In this document: in pieces, positions 54,725 to 64,000 of the stretch
Position numbering within the stretch: the first letter of the stretch is position 1
Layout: each line of letters starts with the position of its first letter
NCBI GenBank assembly: GCA_934045075.1
Contig: OW203722.1
Coordinates: 17,081,486 to 17,145,485 of the forward strand
Direction of reading: 5' to 3'
Length of the DNA: 64,000 nt
Source: Yponomeuta sedellus
Lineage: Eukaryota > Arthropoda > Insecta > Lepidoptera > Yponomeutidae
Made by a program: the position numbers and the translations under genes
Notes under the pieces: generated by a model
Told to the model about the DNA's origin: nothing
The model's database searches: none
The model's input: the letters and a program-made list of their open reading frames with translations, nothing else

Positions 54725-55711
54725 TGTCGACAATGGGCAAAAGAGTGCATAGAATGTCAACGCTCGAATACTACGAGGCATACCTCGGCACCTCTTGCAA
54801 CCTTCAAGACCCCAACAGCCCGCTTTAGGCATGTCCACATGGACATAGTAGGTCCCTTACCCCTATCTTCTGGCTTCAGATATTGTCTCACGATCGTCGA
54901 CCGCTTCACTCGTTGGCCTGAGGCATATCCGCTGGAAGATATAACAGCAGAGACCTGCGCTTGCAGCTTTGTATCAGGATGGATCTCACGGTTCGGCTGC
55001 CCCGAACGCATCACGACTGATCGTGGGAGCCAATTCACGTCCCAGCTCTTCGCATCCATCGCAAATCTGATCGGAGCTACGCATCACTCAACAACAGCCT
55101 ACCACCCTGCTGCGAATGGTCTAGTAGAGAGGCTGCATCGGCAACTAAAAGCTGCAGTTACGTGCCACGCTCACGCTCGCTGGACAGAAGTGCTGCCCAT
55201 GGTACTCCTTGGCATCCGCAGCTCATACAAGGAAGACTTGCAAGCATCAGCAGCAGAGCTAGTTTACGGCGAAACCCTGCGCCTTCCTGGACAGTTTTTT
55301 ATGTCATCAGATGACAAAGAGGTCGACTGCAGTGATCTCGCGAGCAGACTGCGCAGCCACATCGCCCAACTGACGCCGCAACCTACATCTTGGCATACCA
55401 GCAGCAAGCGGACCTTTTACATCCCTAAAGAGTTAAATACCGCCACTCATGTGTTCCTGCGACAAGGTCCTGTCAAAAAGCCACTTGAAGCTCCATACTC
55501 AGGACCTCACAAAGTGCTGAAACGAGGGACGAAGACCTTTGTTATAGAAGTCAACGGCAAACAGTCCACCGTCACGGTAGACCGGCTGAAGCCAGCTTTT
55601 CTGGCCAGAGAGTCGATGGAATCTGAGAAACCCGTACCTGGTCAAGCTAATCTCATTAAAACCAGGAGTGGTCGCACTGTGAGGTTTGCAAGACACTATC
55701 GACCGCTGTAG
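54725..55711 (+). CDS. Retrotransposon integrase, N-terminally truncated
   Basis: The integrase inserts retroelement cDNA into chromosomes. The frame is open from 54677 inside the LTR; homology starts at 54725 with [14 protein letters not shown], the CxxC half of the HHCC zinc-finger, so the two His and all upstream pol are missing. The first Met is at 54839. Counting from it, the catalytic triad is complete: D2 (in MDIVGP), D61 (in TTDRGSQF) and E97 (in NGLVERLH), giving the D-35-E spacing. The C-terminal GPY/F module follows ([15 protein letters not shown], residues about 218-232, then TVDRLKPAF). The stop at 55711 lies 23 bp before the 3' LTR, the normal place for the end of gypsy pol. No stop or frameshift is seen over 329 codons. 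Whether a lone integrase piece is expressed is unknown. Confidence 0.92.
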   Translation, partial: CRQWAKECIECQRSNTTRHTSAPLATFKTPTARFRHVHMDIVGPLPLSSGFRYCLTIVDRFTRWPEAYPLEDITAETCACSFVSGWISRFGCPERITTDRGSQFTSQLFASIANLIGATHHSTTAYHPAANGLVERLHRQLKAAVTCHAHARWTEVLPMVLLGIRSSYKEDLQASAAELVYGETLRLPGQFFMSSDDKEVDCSDLASRLRSHIAQLTPQPTSWHTSSKRTFYIPKELNTATHVFLRQGPVKKPLEAPYSGPHKVLKRGTKTFVIEVNGKQSTVTVDRLKPAFLARESMESEKPVPGQANLIKTRSGRTVRFARHYRPL

Positions 55712-55734
55712 ACGCGGTCTCGGCGGGGGAGTAT

Positions 55735-55955
55735 TGTGGCAGCATCACAGACTGTTCACGCCACAGTTGCTATGGAGATAACACTTCAGTCAAAAGCTCG
55801 CAACGAATCTGCCGTTTTAAAATCTTTATTATTTTCCTTTATTATTTACGCATTCTTGTAAATATTGTAAATACGTTAGAGTTAGGTTTGAATAACACGC
55901 ATCTGTAAATACTGCATCAAGTTCTATCATTTCAACCTGCAACAACAATTCTACA
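55735..55955 (+). repeat. 3' LTR
   Basis: 221 bp, identical by eye to the 5' LTR, preceded by the purine-rich tract at 55722-55733 and followed by the ACTC target duplication. Confidence 0.93.
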
Positions 55956-55959
55956 ACTC

Positions 55960-57749
55960 TACGTAAGTATATAAAACTTTTTGAACAATAGTCCAAATGT
56001 CTTTGGGTTAAAAAAACACTACACGCGTTGTCTATCACAGATACTCGTACTTTGATAGGAATCATTTTTGATGTGGATAAACTGAAACTATTGATATTTT
56101 TTCGTGAACATAAAGAATTTGATTGATTAAATATTCGGCCCCTAGAATTTTTAGTTCAAAAGAAACAGCAATTGACCTTCTAGCAGCAATGCTAGTAGAA
56201 GTTAAGAAATTGTTGAAACTTAAGAGTTGCCGACACTAGTTTCTTCCCGTTCCCAGTGCACACTACGGTATTAAACATTTAATATACAAGATCTAGAATC
56301 TAATAAACGCATCGTTATTGATTAGAGTGTATTAGCATAGAAAAGGCTGTTACCTGACGTTATTTCGATGGTACAAACCCCGCAAATTAAATAGACATTT
56401 CTCGCAAAGAAAAACAAATGCACGGGCTACAACATTAAAATGCATTTGGTTAGTAAACTACCAATAGTATCAATAAAACAATCACTAAGCAGCAATATTC
56501 TTAAGAGACTCGCCCCCCTTATTTAAATATTTATTGATAATAAATATACATGCTAATCCTTGTTTATTCATTTTGCGTATCTGAACCACAATCAGCAACC
56601 AACCGTAATTGCTATATCATAAATTTTCAGGATCACTTTTCATTGTTCTTGAAAAATGTATGCGAATAAATCTGGTATCACGGAATTTACCGCATTAGTC
56701 CTATCAGAAATTTATTTATATTTGAGACCACTTACTAGTTCCTTTTACTAGTGGTATTTATAGGGGTGAAGTAAAAACAAAGCCCTATTCCATTATTTGC
56801 ATCTATTTACTGTCTTGACTGTCTAGCACTTCGTGGTATTTAAATCTTAACCAGAGACCAAGTTATTGCTTTGACTAAGGAGCTTTTAACGTAAATATAG
56901 GTGAGAATAAATAATACTTTCACGCCACAAGCTTTTAACGACTTGGGTTAGTTAGAGTACCTAGTTAGTGGACTTAAAATATTAAAAATCACTTTTACAT
57001 TTTGTCGTTTCCTACAGCTATTACGACGCTACGATATTTAAATACTATACTTAATTTTAGTTTAATTAAACTTACGTTTAACTTGATATTGTTATTACCA
57101 TTCTGCATATGCCATCAAATGCTGCATGTAGGTATTTTCAGCGGTTGTTTTCATGTCTTCTGAAATTAAATAATCCTATCATTACAGTATCCACGAGTAT
57201 AAACTATACTAAATTCCTGAAGGGAAAAGGGTTTTAAATATTATGAGAATTTTGTAATGCTATAGCATCCGTAAACAAAAAAAACTATGAAATTTTTATC
57301 CAACTTTAGATGATCAAGCAAGGCGTTGTAGACTAATTGTTAATCGAAGTAAAATGGGTCTTCGCGCCTACGCTAATAGCTTGCCCGAGAACGGTACATA
57401 TCAGAAGCTACTTCTCAGTTGTCGTTCTCAAGCGATAATTCCTCCAGAGACGAGAATCAGTTGGGTAGAGGACATTGCCCCGACAAGCAATACTCTATAG
57501 AATGTGAGCTTAAAAGTCGCATTTACTGCAAAATTTTGGGGTTAATCAAACCTTCTATACAATACACAGTGTACACAGACCTATCTTCTTCCACTGCAGA
57601 GCTCTTTAGTTATCCCATGGTTTTGTATACGTAGATGTCAAGTTACAAAAAATTATTCCTTGCAATTAAAAAAAAATACTACCGAAACTACTACATAAAA
57701 TTCTAGTTTCGACTCCATAATACGTTTATTATATCCATTAATACATTTA
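55960..57749. other. Unique AT-rich region
   Basis: No matched repeat. A 71-codon open frame (57419-57634 +) has no recognised domain. Confidence 0.4.
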
Positions 57750-58330
57750 AATTGTGTCGTCGACCTGTCAGTGGACACATGACGCAGAGCGGCGCCCGCG
57801 CAAGAGCAGCGTGAGAAGTCGTCTCACTAACAAAACCAGAGATTGCCGTGCAATCTCATTACCCGCACGCCTGTCGAGTCCTTAATACCTACCTACGTAA
57901 CCCTCTGACACTCTTAAAGCACATTCTTGTTAAGAGTTGTCAGGGCTTACGCTAAAATCGCACTTACAGCGTGCTTAAGGCCCGATACGCGAGGAAATTG
58001 ATTATTTTATCAATTAACCGCATCGCAATTGTTTCAAATTAAACTCAAAGTGAGTTATTTATCACAGCTTACTCACGCCCCGTCAATCGATCGATTCGCA
58101 CCTAGAAGGGTGTCATTAAAATGCGCCGACTAATTTATGGGATCGATAATAAAAGTTCTTTTTGTCTAAAAGTATTTTCCATAATATGATTCGTTATATT
58201 CGAGTCAGACTTCAGAGTCAGATTAATTCAATAAAGGATCATCACGAGGCGTCAATCGATAATCACGGTTCGAAGGCATCGATATAAATGCAATCTCACA
58301 AAGGACGATTAAAAAATATGGCCACTTTGA
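57750..58330. promoter_or_regulatory. Candidate cis-regulatory segment with ATCGAT cluster
   Basis: Unique, less AT-rich DNA. ATCGAT occurs at 58086, 58090, 58142, 58255 and 58278, five times in under 200 bp, and the decamer 'gtcaatcgat' is repeated exactly at 58082 and 58251. Homeodomain-type cores ('aattgatta', 'atcaattaa') lie at 57996-58018. ATCGAT is a known core for Cut/Onecut factors and part of the DREF/BEAF site. The role is inferred only from clustering. Confidence 0.35.
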
Positions 58331-59299
58331 GGAGTATTAAATATCGCAAAAGGTTGGTCATATTTTCAGTATAATTACGTAAATAATTGGCGCGTAGATG
58401 ATCGTCTCATTATACGCGTTTGGACTTTACCACCAACCGGGACAGATTAATCGTTTTAACTGTATCATAACTTTGTAATGGGCTGTGTAGAGGGTCTGTG
58501 TCAATTATAGCGAAAATACAACTTTCTATTATTCATGTGAGGTTCGTGAACTATGGCAAAATTAAATTCATTGCACGACCCGCGTGTGAACGAAGCCTTT
58601 AAGGCAGTTACATTTTTCTTTTATGGTAATCACTGGCCAGTAAATATTGCTTCAGTGGTTTCGTACATATCTTCGATGACTACTTTGTTTCCAGAAAAAA
58701 ACGCGAAAGAAACTCAACAATGGTATTGAAGTCCGAGACTTGGTGATAGAGAATCGATCAGTGAACCGTCTGACATTACAAAGCGGCCGCTGCTTACAAT
58801 GTCGATGAAATATAGGAAACGTATCGTTGATCACATTCACACTTTTGTATCTCAAAATCTATTTTATTGACAAAAGATTCCTTGGAGACTTTCGATTATG
58901 ATCTAGCGAGGGCATTATAGTAATGGCCAAATAGTTTGTGGTCAGAGTGAGCCAACAATACCACTCACTCTTGGATTTTGATTGGTCGTAATGATAAGTT
59001 TCTAATCTGGATCTGACTGAGGTGTCAATATAAAAGTTTCGTGGACACATACACCAACAATAAACTTTTTTAGGGCACAAATTGTGCCTTAGTCATAACA
59101 TTATTTGATCATAATAAAAACTGTATTTACACGTATTTTACTCAATTAATTTTACATTTTTACAATTTTCAATTTTACTTCAATTACTAATAATCAATAT
59201 TGTTGACTTTATATAAAATAATTGGTTTGCCTATTTTGGAACGTAACATCAGGATTTCTTTTGTAATTTTTAACCGAGGGTAGTAAACTAACAGTTAAT
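58331..59299. other. Unique sequence
   Basis: No supported gene. Open frames on the minus strand (58652-58855, 58859-59080) have no motif. Confidence 0.35.
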
Positions 59300-59425
59300 G
59301 ATTTCAGAAAGACGCCTGTATTCCGGGCCTGTCTTCAGTCTTCCGAGACCATGGTACTTGAAAAAGTGCCGAAACATCGGAAAATTGTAAAAGTGTTAAA
59401 TTAAACTTGTAAAATCCGTGTAAAT
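59300..59425 (+). mobile_element. Dispersed repeat with 'ccgaaacatcgg' core
   Basis: 'gtcttcagtcttccgagacc' followed by 'gtgccgaaacatcgg' and 'ttaaattaaac' resembles the interior of 61143-61304 ('cagtcttctcg', 'gtcgaaacgtc', 'ctaaattac'). This type is common in moth genomes. Class uncertain. Confidence 0.45.
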
Positions 59426-59469
59426 ATAGTTTTTTTTATGTCTAGTGCTCGTATTAACCTTAAAAAATC

Positions 59470-59562
59470 CTGGCACCTCGACCTCTGGCACGGATACCCA
59501 GAGGTCGCGGGTTCGAATCCCGGCATGGGTTGAATTTTTAGCCTCTAAATAGGTTTTTAGAA
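59470..59562 (+). mobile_element. Family B SINE, 5'-truncated
   Basis: Begins within the tRNA-like core at 'ctggcacggata', contains box B 'gggttcgaatccc' and ends 'gcctctaaataggtttttag'. Box A is absent. Confidence 0.8.
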
Positions 59563-60486
59563 AATACTATTATTTGATCAAACACTGTTCGGTAAAGTCC
59601 GTTCACTGAAACAGAATTGACCGCAAAACACGTCAGAATCGTTATTAATATTCAGTGCAATGATTCTGGCTTACAAAACATGCTTAGAACCATAAAATTA
59701 ATTTAATACTTAAGCCCCAGAATATTCAATGCGTTGCCCGCGCTTACGATTTTCATTCCTAATTTACATTCTAGCTCACAAAGGGTAAAAAGTATCGAGC
59801 TAAGTGCAGCTTTGGCATGCGGGCTGTCGAAGGGTTGCTTGCTCCTATTCAACGGGAACGCGTTTATTTGCATTTGTCGAAATGTGCGCAGGCGACTGTG
59901 AATGGTGACCATGGTTTTAGTCTAACTAGTCGTTTTTTTTTTAAATTGTTGGGAATCACAAAAAAATTCTAATTCAAAATTAAATTCAAAAAATTTTGAT
60001 CGTATCCTTTCTCTAGAATATGAGGAGCGGGTGCGATCTAGCTTTCTAATCTTAAAAAATAGTAGTAGATATAATCTCTATATAGCAAAGATATTATGAT
60101 TCACTAAAATTTCTAAATGTGTGGTTAAGACTCGAGCAATAATAGACAACAAATTGAATCAAATGTCATACTTTTTGATGCCTAAATTGAGCTGTGCTTA
60201 ATTACCCGACTGTTTTGTTACAATAATAAAAAACATTCAGTGCTGTGCATGCCTTTAAGTGGCAAATCCTGACGGTATTTTGTTTGTAATATTGGCGAGG
60301 ATAGCAAATGGTGTGCCGTCAAATAAATAAAAAAAAACATCCGAACGGCCCTAATGGTTACCCTATCAGTTATCAAGCACCAGTCCTGTATAGCAATGCT
60401 TTATGCCCTCGAATTCCCTCATGTTAGGGGTGCCACACACCTGTCCACCACCCTCCGTGACACGCGACTTGTGCCTGATTTACTAC
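59563..60486. other. Unique AT-rich sequence
   Basis: No coding or repeat signal recognised. Confidence 0.4.
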
Positions 60487-60568
60487 CACCCTAACTTGAG
60501 CTCAGATATCGTACGTCTTAACCAAGTTACAGGTCTTGTGACTCTGGTAACGAGCTTAAGTTAGGGTG
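60487..60568. repeat. Inverted repeat, 17-bp arms
   Basis: 'caccctaacttgagctc' (60487-60503) faces 'gagcttaagttagggtg' (60552-60568) with one mismatch and a 48-bp spacer. A tiny MITE remnant is possible. Confidence 0.75.
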
Positions 60569-61142
60569 ACCACCGAACACGTTAAGCAATCTCTGAAAAT
60601 GTACAGCAATGTGCGTTGTCACAGATACGGTGCATTGGTGCGGTACTGGAATTTTTATAGGGTTACGATACAAGGGTGTATAATAATAATGATAGATTAG
60701 GTCACGGTTTATTTTGAAATATGTGGTAGGTAATATCTTTATTTTCTTCTGACCATGTTATAGAACACAGCACAGAAAACAGTAGTTATTCAGCCTGACT
60801 ATTCCATCACTGTGCATTTATTGATTCTCACTTTTCAAAGTTTAAAAAATGGTATTGTATTTGATTATCTATATTATCAAATACCATACAATATTTGAAA
60901 TTTTGAGAAGGAGGAGGAGAACACACGGACGAAACTATATATTTTATGTTAAATCGACGAGTCATTACAGTGGATATATTACGTCAAAGCAGCCCTGGAT
61001 GTAGTCCAAGTAAAGAAATTTATTTAGCAAAGGATTATTTAGATGACAGTAATGTCTGGAATTAAAGCAAGTACAATGCATGAGTTCTATGTTTTATAAT
61101 AATTATGTAAACTCTATTTTAAACTTTCGCGACTTGAACACA
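60569..61142. other. Unique sequence
   Basis: A short snap-back 'tatttgat...atcaaata' occurs at about 60857-60882. Nothing else recognised. Confidence 0.35.
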
Positions 61143-61304
61143 TTGTAAGAATATTTTCGGGGCTTAAAACCTTATCAGCCGAAGACGCGAACGGATACCA
61201 GCCATCAGTCTTCTCGTAACCACGATGACTGTAACGTCGTCGAAACGTCAAGGTAAAATAGCACTAAATTACTACGCCATTAAGCCCCGAAAATATTCTA
61301 ACAA
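61143..61304. mobile_element. TIR element, 162 bp, 25-bp inverted ends
   Basis: Arms 61143-61167 ('ttgtaagaatattttcgggg' start) and 61280-61304 match at 24 of 25 positions. The interior has 'cagtcttctcg' and 'gtcgtcgaaacgtc', related to 59300-59425. Non-coding. Confidence 0.8.
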
Positions 61305-61331
61305 TATGTAAACTCTGTTAATTAAGGACTG

Positions 61332-61475
61332 TGAAAAGAGTAAGTTTGGAGTTTTTTTTGTTCATTTTTTCTCCAAAATAATCTAGATTGTGAAATAGAA
61401 CCTAGTTTGAATTGTAGCGATCACTAAGCCGCATTTTCTGCGGTACTTTGAAAAAAACCTTTTCATTTCATTTCA
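61332..61475 (-). mobile_element. Dispersed repeat (family E) copy 3
   Basis: The minus strand reads 'gaaatgaaatgaaaaggttt', 'ttcaaagta', 'tgcggctta', 'acaattcaaacta' and 'ctccaaacttactcttttca', closely following 21913-22056. Confidence 0.75.
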
Positions 61476-62010
61476 ATCATAGAAAATATGCAGTGTGTAG
61501 TAAAACAGAGTTTCAAAAAGCGTTTTTACTCTATGTTTCTTACTGACTAGATGCGGCCTCTTACAGATCATGATAATCCTTGGGCCGTGTCTGGAATAAA
61601 GCCAAAAAAGTATTCTAGGCGGACAAATCCATAAATACCTTCAACTGACACCTCTAAATTGCAATTCAATGAAATTGCACCACGGAATATAGACACGCTC
61701 TGATCAATCGCTCAATTGTACTCCCAAATTGGAAAAATGATCGTGTCTGTTGGTTTTCTTGAATACACAAGTGGATTGGAGATTAAGGAGTTTTTGTCGT
61801 TTGCAATAAATGCCGAACTCGTCTGGCCCATTTATGAGCATTATATTACTTCTGAATTACCATACCTGAAGGCCAAGGGGCGACCATAAGTTTTCATAGC
61901 CGTTACATATATATTCCAGCACTGTCATTTATAACCAGTGATCGGAACAAGGAGTGTAAGAATATACTCGTACCTTCAGTTGGTGATCGCACTGCGTTAT
62001 TTTTCTTAAC
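61476..62010. other. Unique sequence
   Basis: No coding or repeat signal recognised. Confidence 0.4.
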
Positions 62011-62022
62011 GATATTTTTTTT

Positions 62023-62111
62023 AAAAACCTATTTAGAGGCTAAAAATTTCGCCCATGCCGGGATTCGAACCCGCAACCTCTGGCTATCCGTGCCAGCGCT
62101 CTACCAATTGA
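62023..62111 (-). mobile_element. Family B SINE, 5'-truncated, 12-bp target duplication
   Basis: The minus strand starts within box A ('tcaattggtagagcgctgg'), has box B 'gggttcgaatccc' and ends 'gcctctaaataggttttt'. Flanked by 'gatatttttttt' at 62011-62022 and 62112-62123. Truncation at the head with an intact tail fits LINE-driven retrotransposition. Confidence 0.88.
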
Positions 62112-62194
62112 GATATTTTTTTTTCTGTACAATTTAATAATTTCTGTTTTTATTTAATCATTTCTACTAGTCACATTTATCACCCTATCACATC

Positions 62195-62410
62195 ACATCA
62201 CATTCATATTATAAAGGCGAAAGTTTGTAAATGTGTATGATTGTTACTTTTTCACATCTAAACAGTTGGAGTGATGTTAATAAAATTTGGTATGAGTTAG
62301 CTCACACCCTGGATTAACAAATAGGCTACGTTTTACTCCGCGAAAATATCTTATTCCTATGGATTAATCGTTAAAACGCGGGTAACGCCGCGGGGCTCAG
62401 CTAGTTGTAC
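62195..62410 (-). mobile_element. Dispersed 'actagctg' repeat (family L-like) copy 3
   Basis: The minus strand starts 'gtacaactagctgagccccg', contains 'ccataggaataagatatttt' and 'ttacaaactttcgcc', and ends 'tttataatatgaatg'. Same layout as 27229-27418 and 50240-50425 but diverged. Confidence 0.6.
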
Positions 62411-62684
62411 AAAAATAGCAAAACACAAATACAATTAAACAAGACATTGACAATAACATTGAAATACACCCAGACTGACACGAAGACCATTCGTACAAAC
62501 ATGCGGCGACCCTCAATAGGACGTACGTCCCCCGGCATTGTAATCAGATAGACGTGATACTGCTAGGCCAACGAGGCAGTCAAGCATAAAGCAGCAGTCA
62601 GTCATAAGCTCTGTTGCTCTGCTTACTGCTATAACCAATACTACATTATACCATAAGCTTCTGGGATTTACGAGTAGATTTTTT
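62411..62684. other. No clear feature
   Basis: 'cgtcccccggcattgtaatc' followed by 'tgctaggccaacgaggcagt' may be a decayed tRNA-like SINE end. Not called. Confidence 0.3.
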
Positions 62685-62805
62685 TTGTGTAGCCTATAAG
62701 CGTTCCACTGCAGGGCATGGGACTTCGCTCAGAGAGAGAGACAAAGTATGGGCTTAATTACCACGGGTACCCACCGTGGATTCGCAATTTCAAACGCTAA
62801 GGTAT
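62685..62805 (-). mobile_element. RTE-dependent retroelement tail (family N)
   Basis: 'tgtagcctataagcgttcca', 'ctgcagggcatggg', 'cagagagagagacaaa' and 'cccaccgtggattcgcaa' follow the common lepidopteran 'cccactgctgggc' element. The reverse is seen at 24367-24432 and 41078-41130. Confidence 0.55.
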
Positions 62806-62806
62806 A

Positions 62807-63105
62807 AATCATCATCACCTACAACCCATTTTGTCCCCACCGAGGGGCACGGGTCTCTTCTCTGAGGAAGTTATAGGTCATACTCCACCACGGGGGCCAA
62901 GACCGGATTGGTAGAGGCTTGCAAGACTAGTGGCTGATCTTACTATCAGAAGTTTTGAAGCCGCCCTGAGGCCTCTGACTTGGCTTAACCACAGCGATCT
63001 ATCTACGGCAGCCGGCACCAACTGCTTAACGTGCCTTGCGAAGTTCGGAACCGCTCGGAAAAATGCCACTAGTGTGAGACATAGACGGTCACCCGTCCAT
63101 GCCAT
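62807..63105 (-). mobile_element. 5S rRNA-derived SINE, head-truncated
   Basis: On the minus strand it starts in the 5S-like C box ('atggacgggtgaccgtctat'), runs through the same body as 3271-3620 ('ggcatttttccgagcg', 'ggcacgttaagcagttgg', 'ggcccccgtggtggagtatg') and ends 'cccctcggtggggac...gtgatgatgat', an RTE-type tail. Open frames on both strands here lie within the SINE. Confidence 0.8.
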
Positions 63106-64000
63106 CATGAACATCATTAACTTAGTATATTTGGTAGTTATAACAGCTCGAGGCATTAATAATTATATACTTAAGGGGTCTAGTGGCGATTTTTTATTAC
63201 GTAAAGTTAATTACGTTGATTTCCGGCGTTTCGACAATTTTGCCGTAGTCATGGAAATACTGAAGTAGCGTATACAGTTAATTATTGCTGTAAAGTTAGA
63301 AGTCTATCCTTAAGTCATTTGTATCCAGGGGGTAACTGGATTGCACCTGCTTAAAATCTTAAAATTGTGCTCTCTGAGCTTACTAAGGGCTCATCCAATT
63401 TCACCTGTAACTTTTCGTACAAACCTGTCGCCTTTACCTTGTAGCCATTTCTTATTCGAACTTCATGTTGAACTGCAAATTTACACTCTACCTTTTCGAG
63501 ATACTAGTCACATGGTAAACATACCTACTAAAACAAACGTAGCATACAAGCATAAATAGGAACTTGAAATAAAACATTTATGTTCAATTGTGGCTCAAAA
63601 GTTGAAAGAGCGAAAACAAAAGTTTTGCAGAATCACACTTTTAACGGATATTTTCACTGAAATTCCCACTGAATTAAAAATATAAAGAATAAAAAAAAAT
63701 TCAATATTAGAACTAAATAACAAACCAAACAACCAGTGACTGAACATGTGACACCAAATACTTTTCAAGCCATTCCAAGCCCTTATTTTTACACTAAAGT
63801 GCAAATTACAATACATGAAGTAACTCACCCTCTCCCTCTGAACCGCGCATGCGCCCACCTGTCCTGCGTTTGCCCACCCCAAGCTAAATTAAAAAAACCT
63901 GAGCAATACTACGGGCGTTTGGAATAAGTTCTATTATCGAATAAAAAGTTTGATAAAGTATTGTAGCCGAGTCTACGCCGCCACGCGACCGTGAGCGTTG
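63106..64000. other. Unique sequence to the end of the window
   Basis: No recognised repeat. Open frames at 63341-63559 (+) and 63595-63882 (-) lack any known motif. Confidence 0.4.

Larger units (their letters stand above)
54503..55955 (+). mobile_element. Ty3/gypsy-type LTR retrotransposon, internally deleted
   Basis: It is bounded by two 221-bp LTRs that appear identical base for base (54503-54723 and 55735-55955) and by a 4-bp duplication ACTC (54499-54502 and 55956-55959). Both LTRs start TGTGG and end CTACA. The 1011-bp interior holds only an integrase reading frame and, just before the 3' LTR, a purine-rich 'ggcgggggagta' that fits a polypurine tract. Gag, protease, reverse transcriptase, RNase H and the primer-binding site are missing. 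Identical LTRs imply a recent insertion, while the missing primer-binding site means this copy cannot start its own reverse transcription. Confidence 0.93.

Noticed and set aside
61200..61255. Hammerhead-ribozyme-like core near 'gaaacgtc'
   Set aside because: The conserved ctgatga box in the required position is absent, so the GAAAC match alone is not enough.

Overview
The window looks like a gene-poor stretch of a lepidopteran (moth or butterfly) nuclear genome. The evidence is the repeat content: RTE-type retrotransposon tails ending in a 'cagcagtgg' motif followed by 'tgatgatg', CR1/Jockey-type LINE 3' ends with 'aataaagaatattct', several tRNA-headed SINEs and a 5S-rRNA-headed SINE. I recognise these from moth and butterfly DNA, so the assignment is an inference from repeats and not from a marker gene. 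No host protein-coding exon, functional tRNA, rRNA or CRISPR array can be supported. The window is probably intergenic or lies inside a very large intron.

Layout. 1-8 kb is dense in repeats: 5S-derived SINE copies, a tRNA-like SINE, two small inverted-repeat elements, a broken LINE reverse transcriptase, two (ACAT)n arrays of about 250-290 bp, a local 99-bp tandem duplication and several retroelement tails. 8-18 kb is mostly unique AT-rich DNA with a few small insertions. 18-28 kb has a SINE, a long inverted repeat, a retroelement fragment ending in a (TATG)n array, a 381-bp tandem duplication and a cluster of CCACTGG-like motifs. 28-29.4 kb holds the 3' part of a LINE with a visible YADD motif, an internal deletion and a frameshift. 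29.4-36.5 kb is mostly unique. 36.5-39.9 kb is a second repeat cluster (LINE fragment, two SINE copies, 57-bp duplication, LINE tail). 41.5-51.7 kb is the densest region for a foldback tRNA-SINE family called here family B, and it also holds a two-copy TIR element and long palindromes. 54.5-56.0 kb is an LTR retrotransposon with identical 221-bp LTRs and a 4-bp target duplication, whose interior is reduced to an integrase. 57.7-58.3 kb is a unique segment with clustered ATCGAT sites, a possible regulatory element. 61-63.1 kb has another run of small elements and a third main 5S-SINE copy.

The only long intact-looking reading frame is the integrase core and C-terminus at 54725-55711. It keeps the D-D-35-E triad but lacks the rest of pol and gag. 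The elements do not form a pathway. They record retrotransposition (family B and 5S SINEs using LINE-like tails), DNA transposition (small TIR elements) and local duplication. The most unusual signal is family B: several copies carry clean 8-15 bp target duplications, and some have the tRNA-like head in antisense orientation to the LINE-like 3' tail between inverted repeats of that tail.
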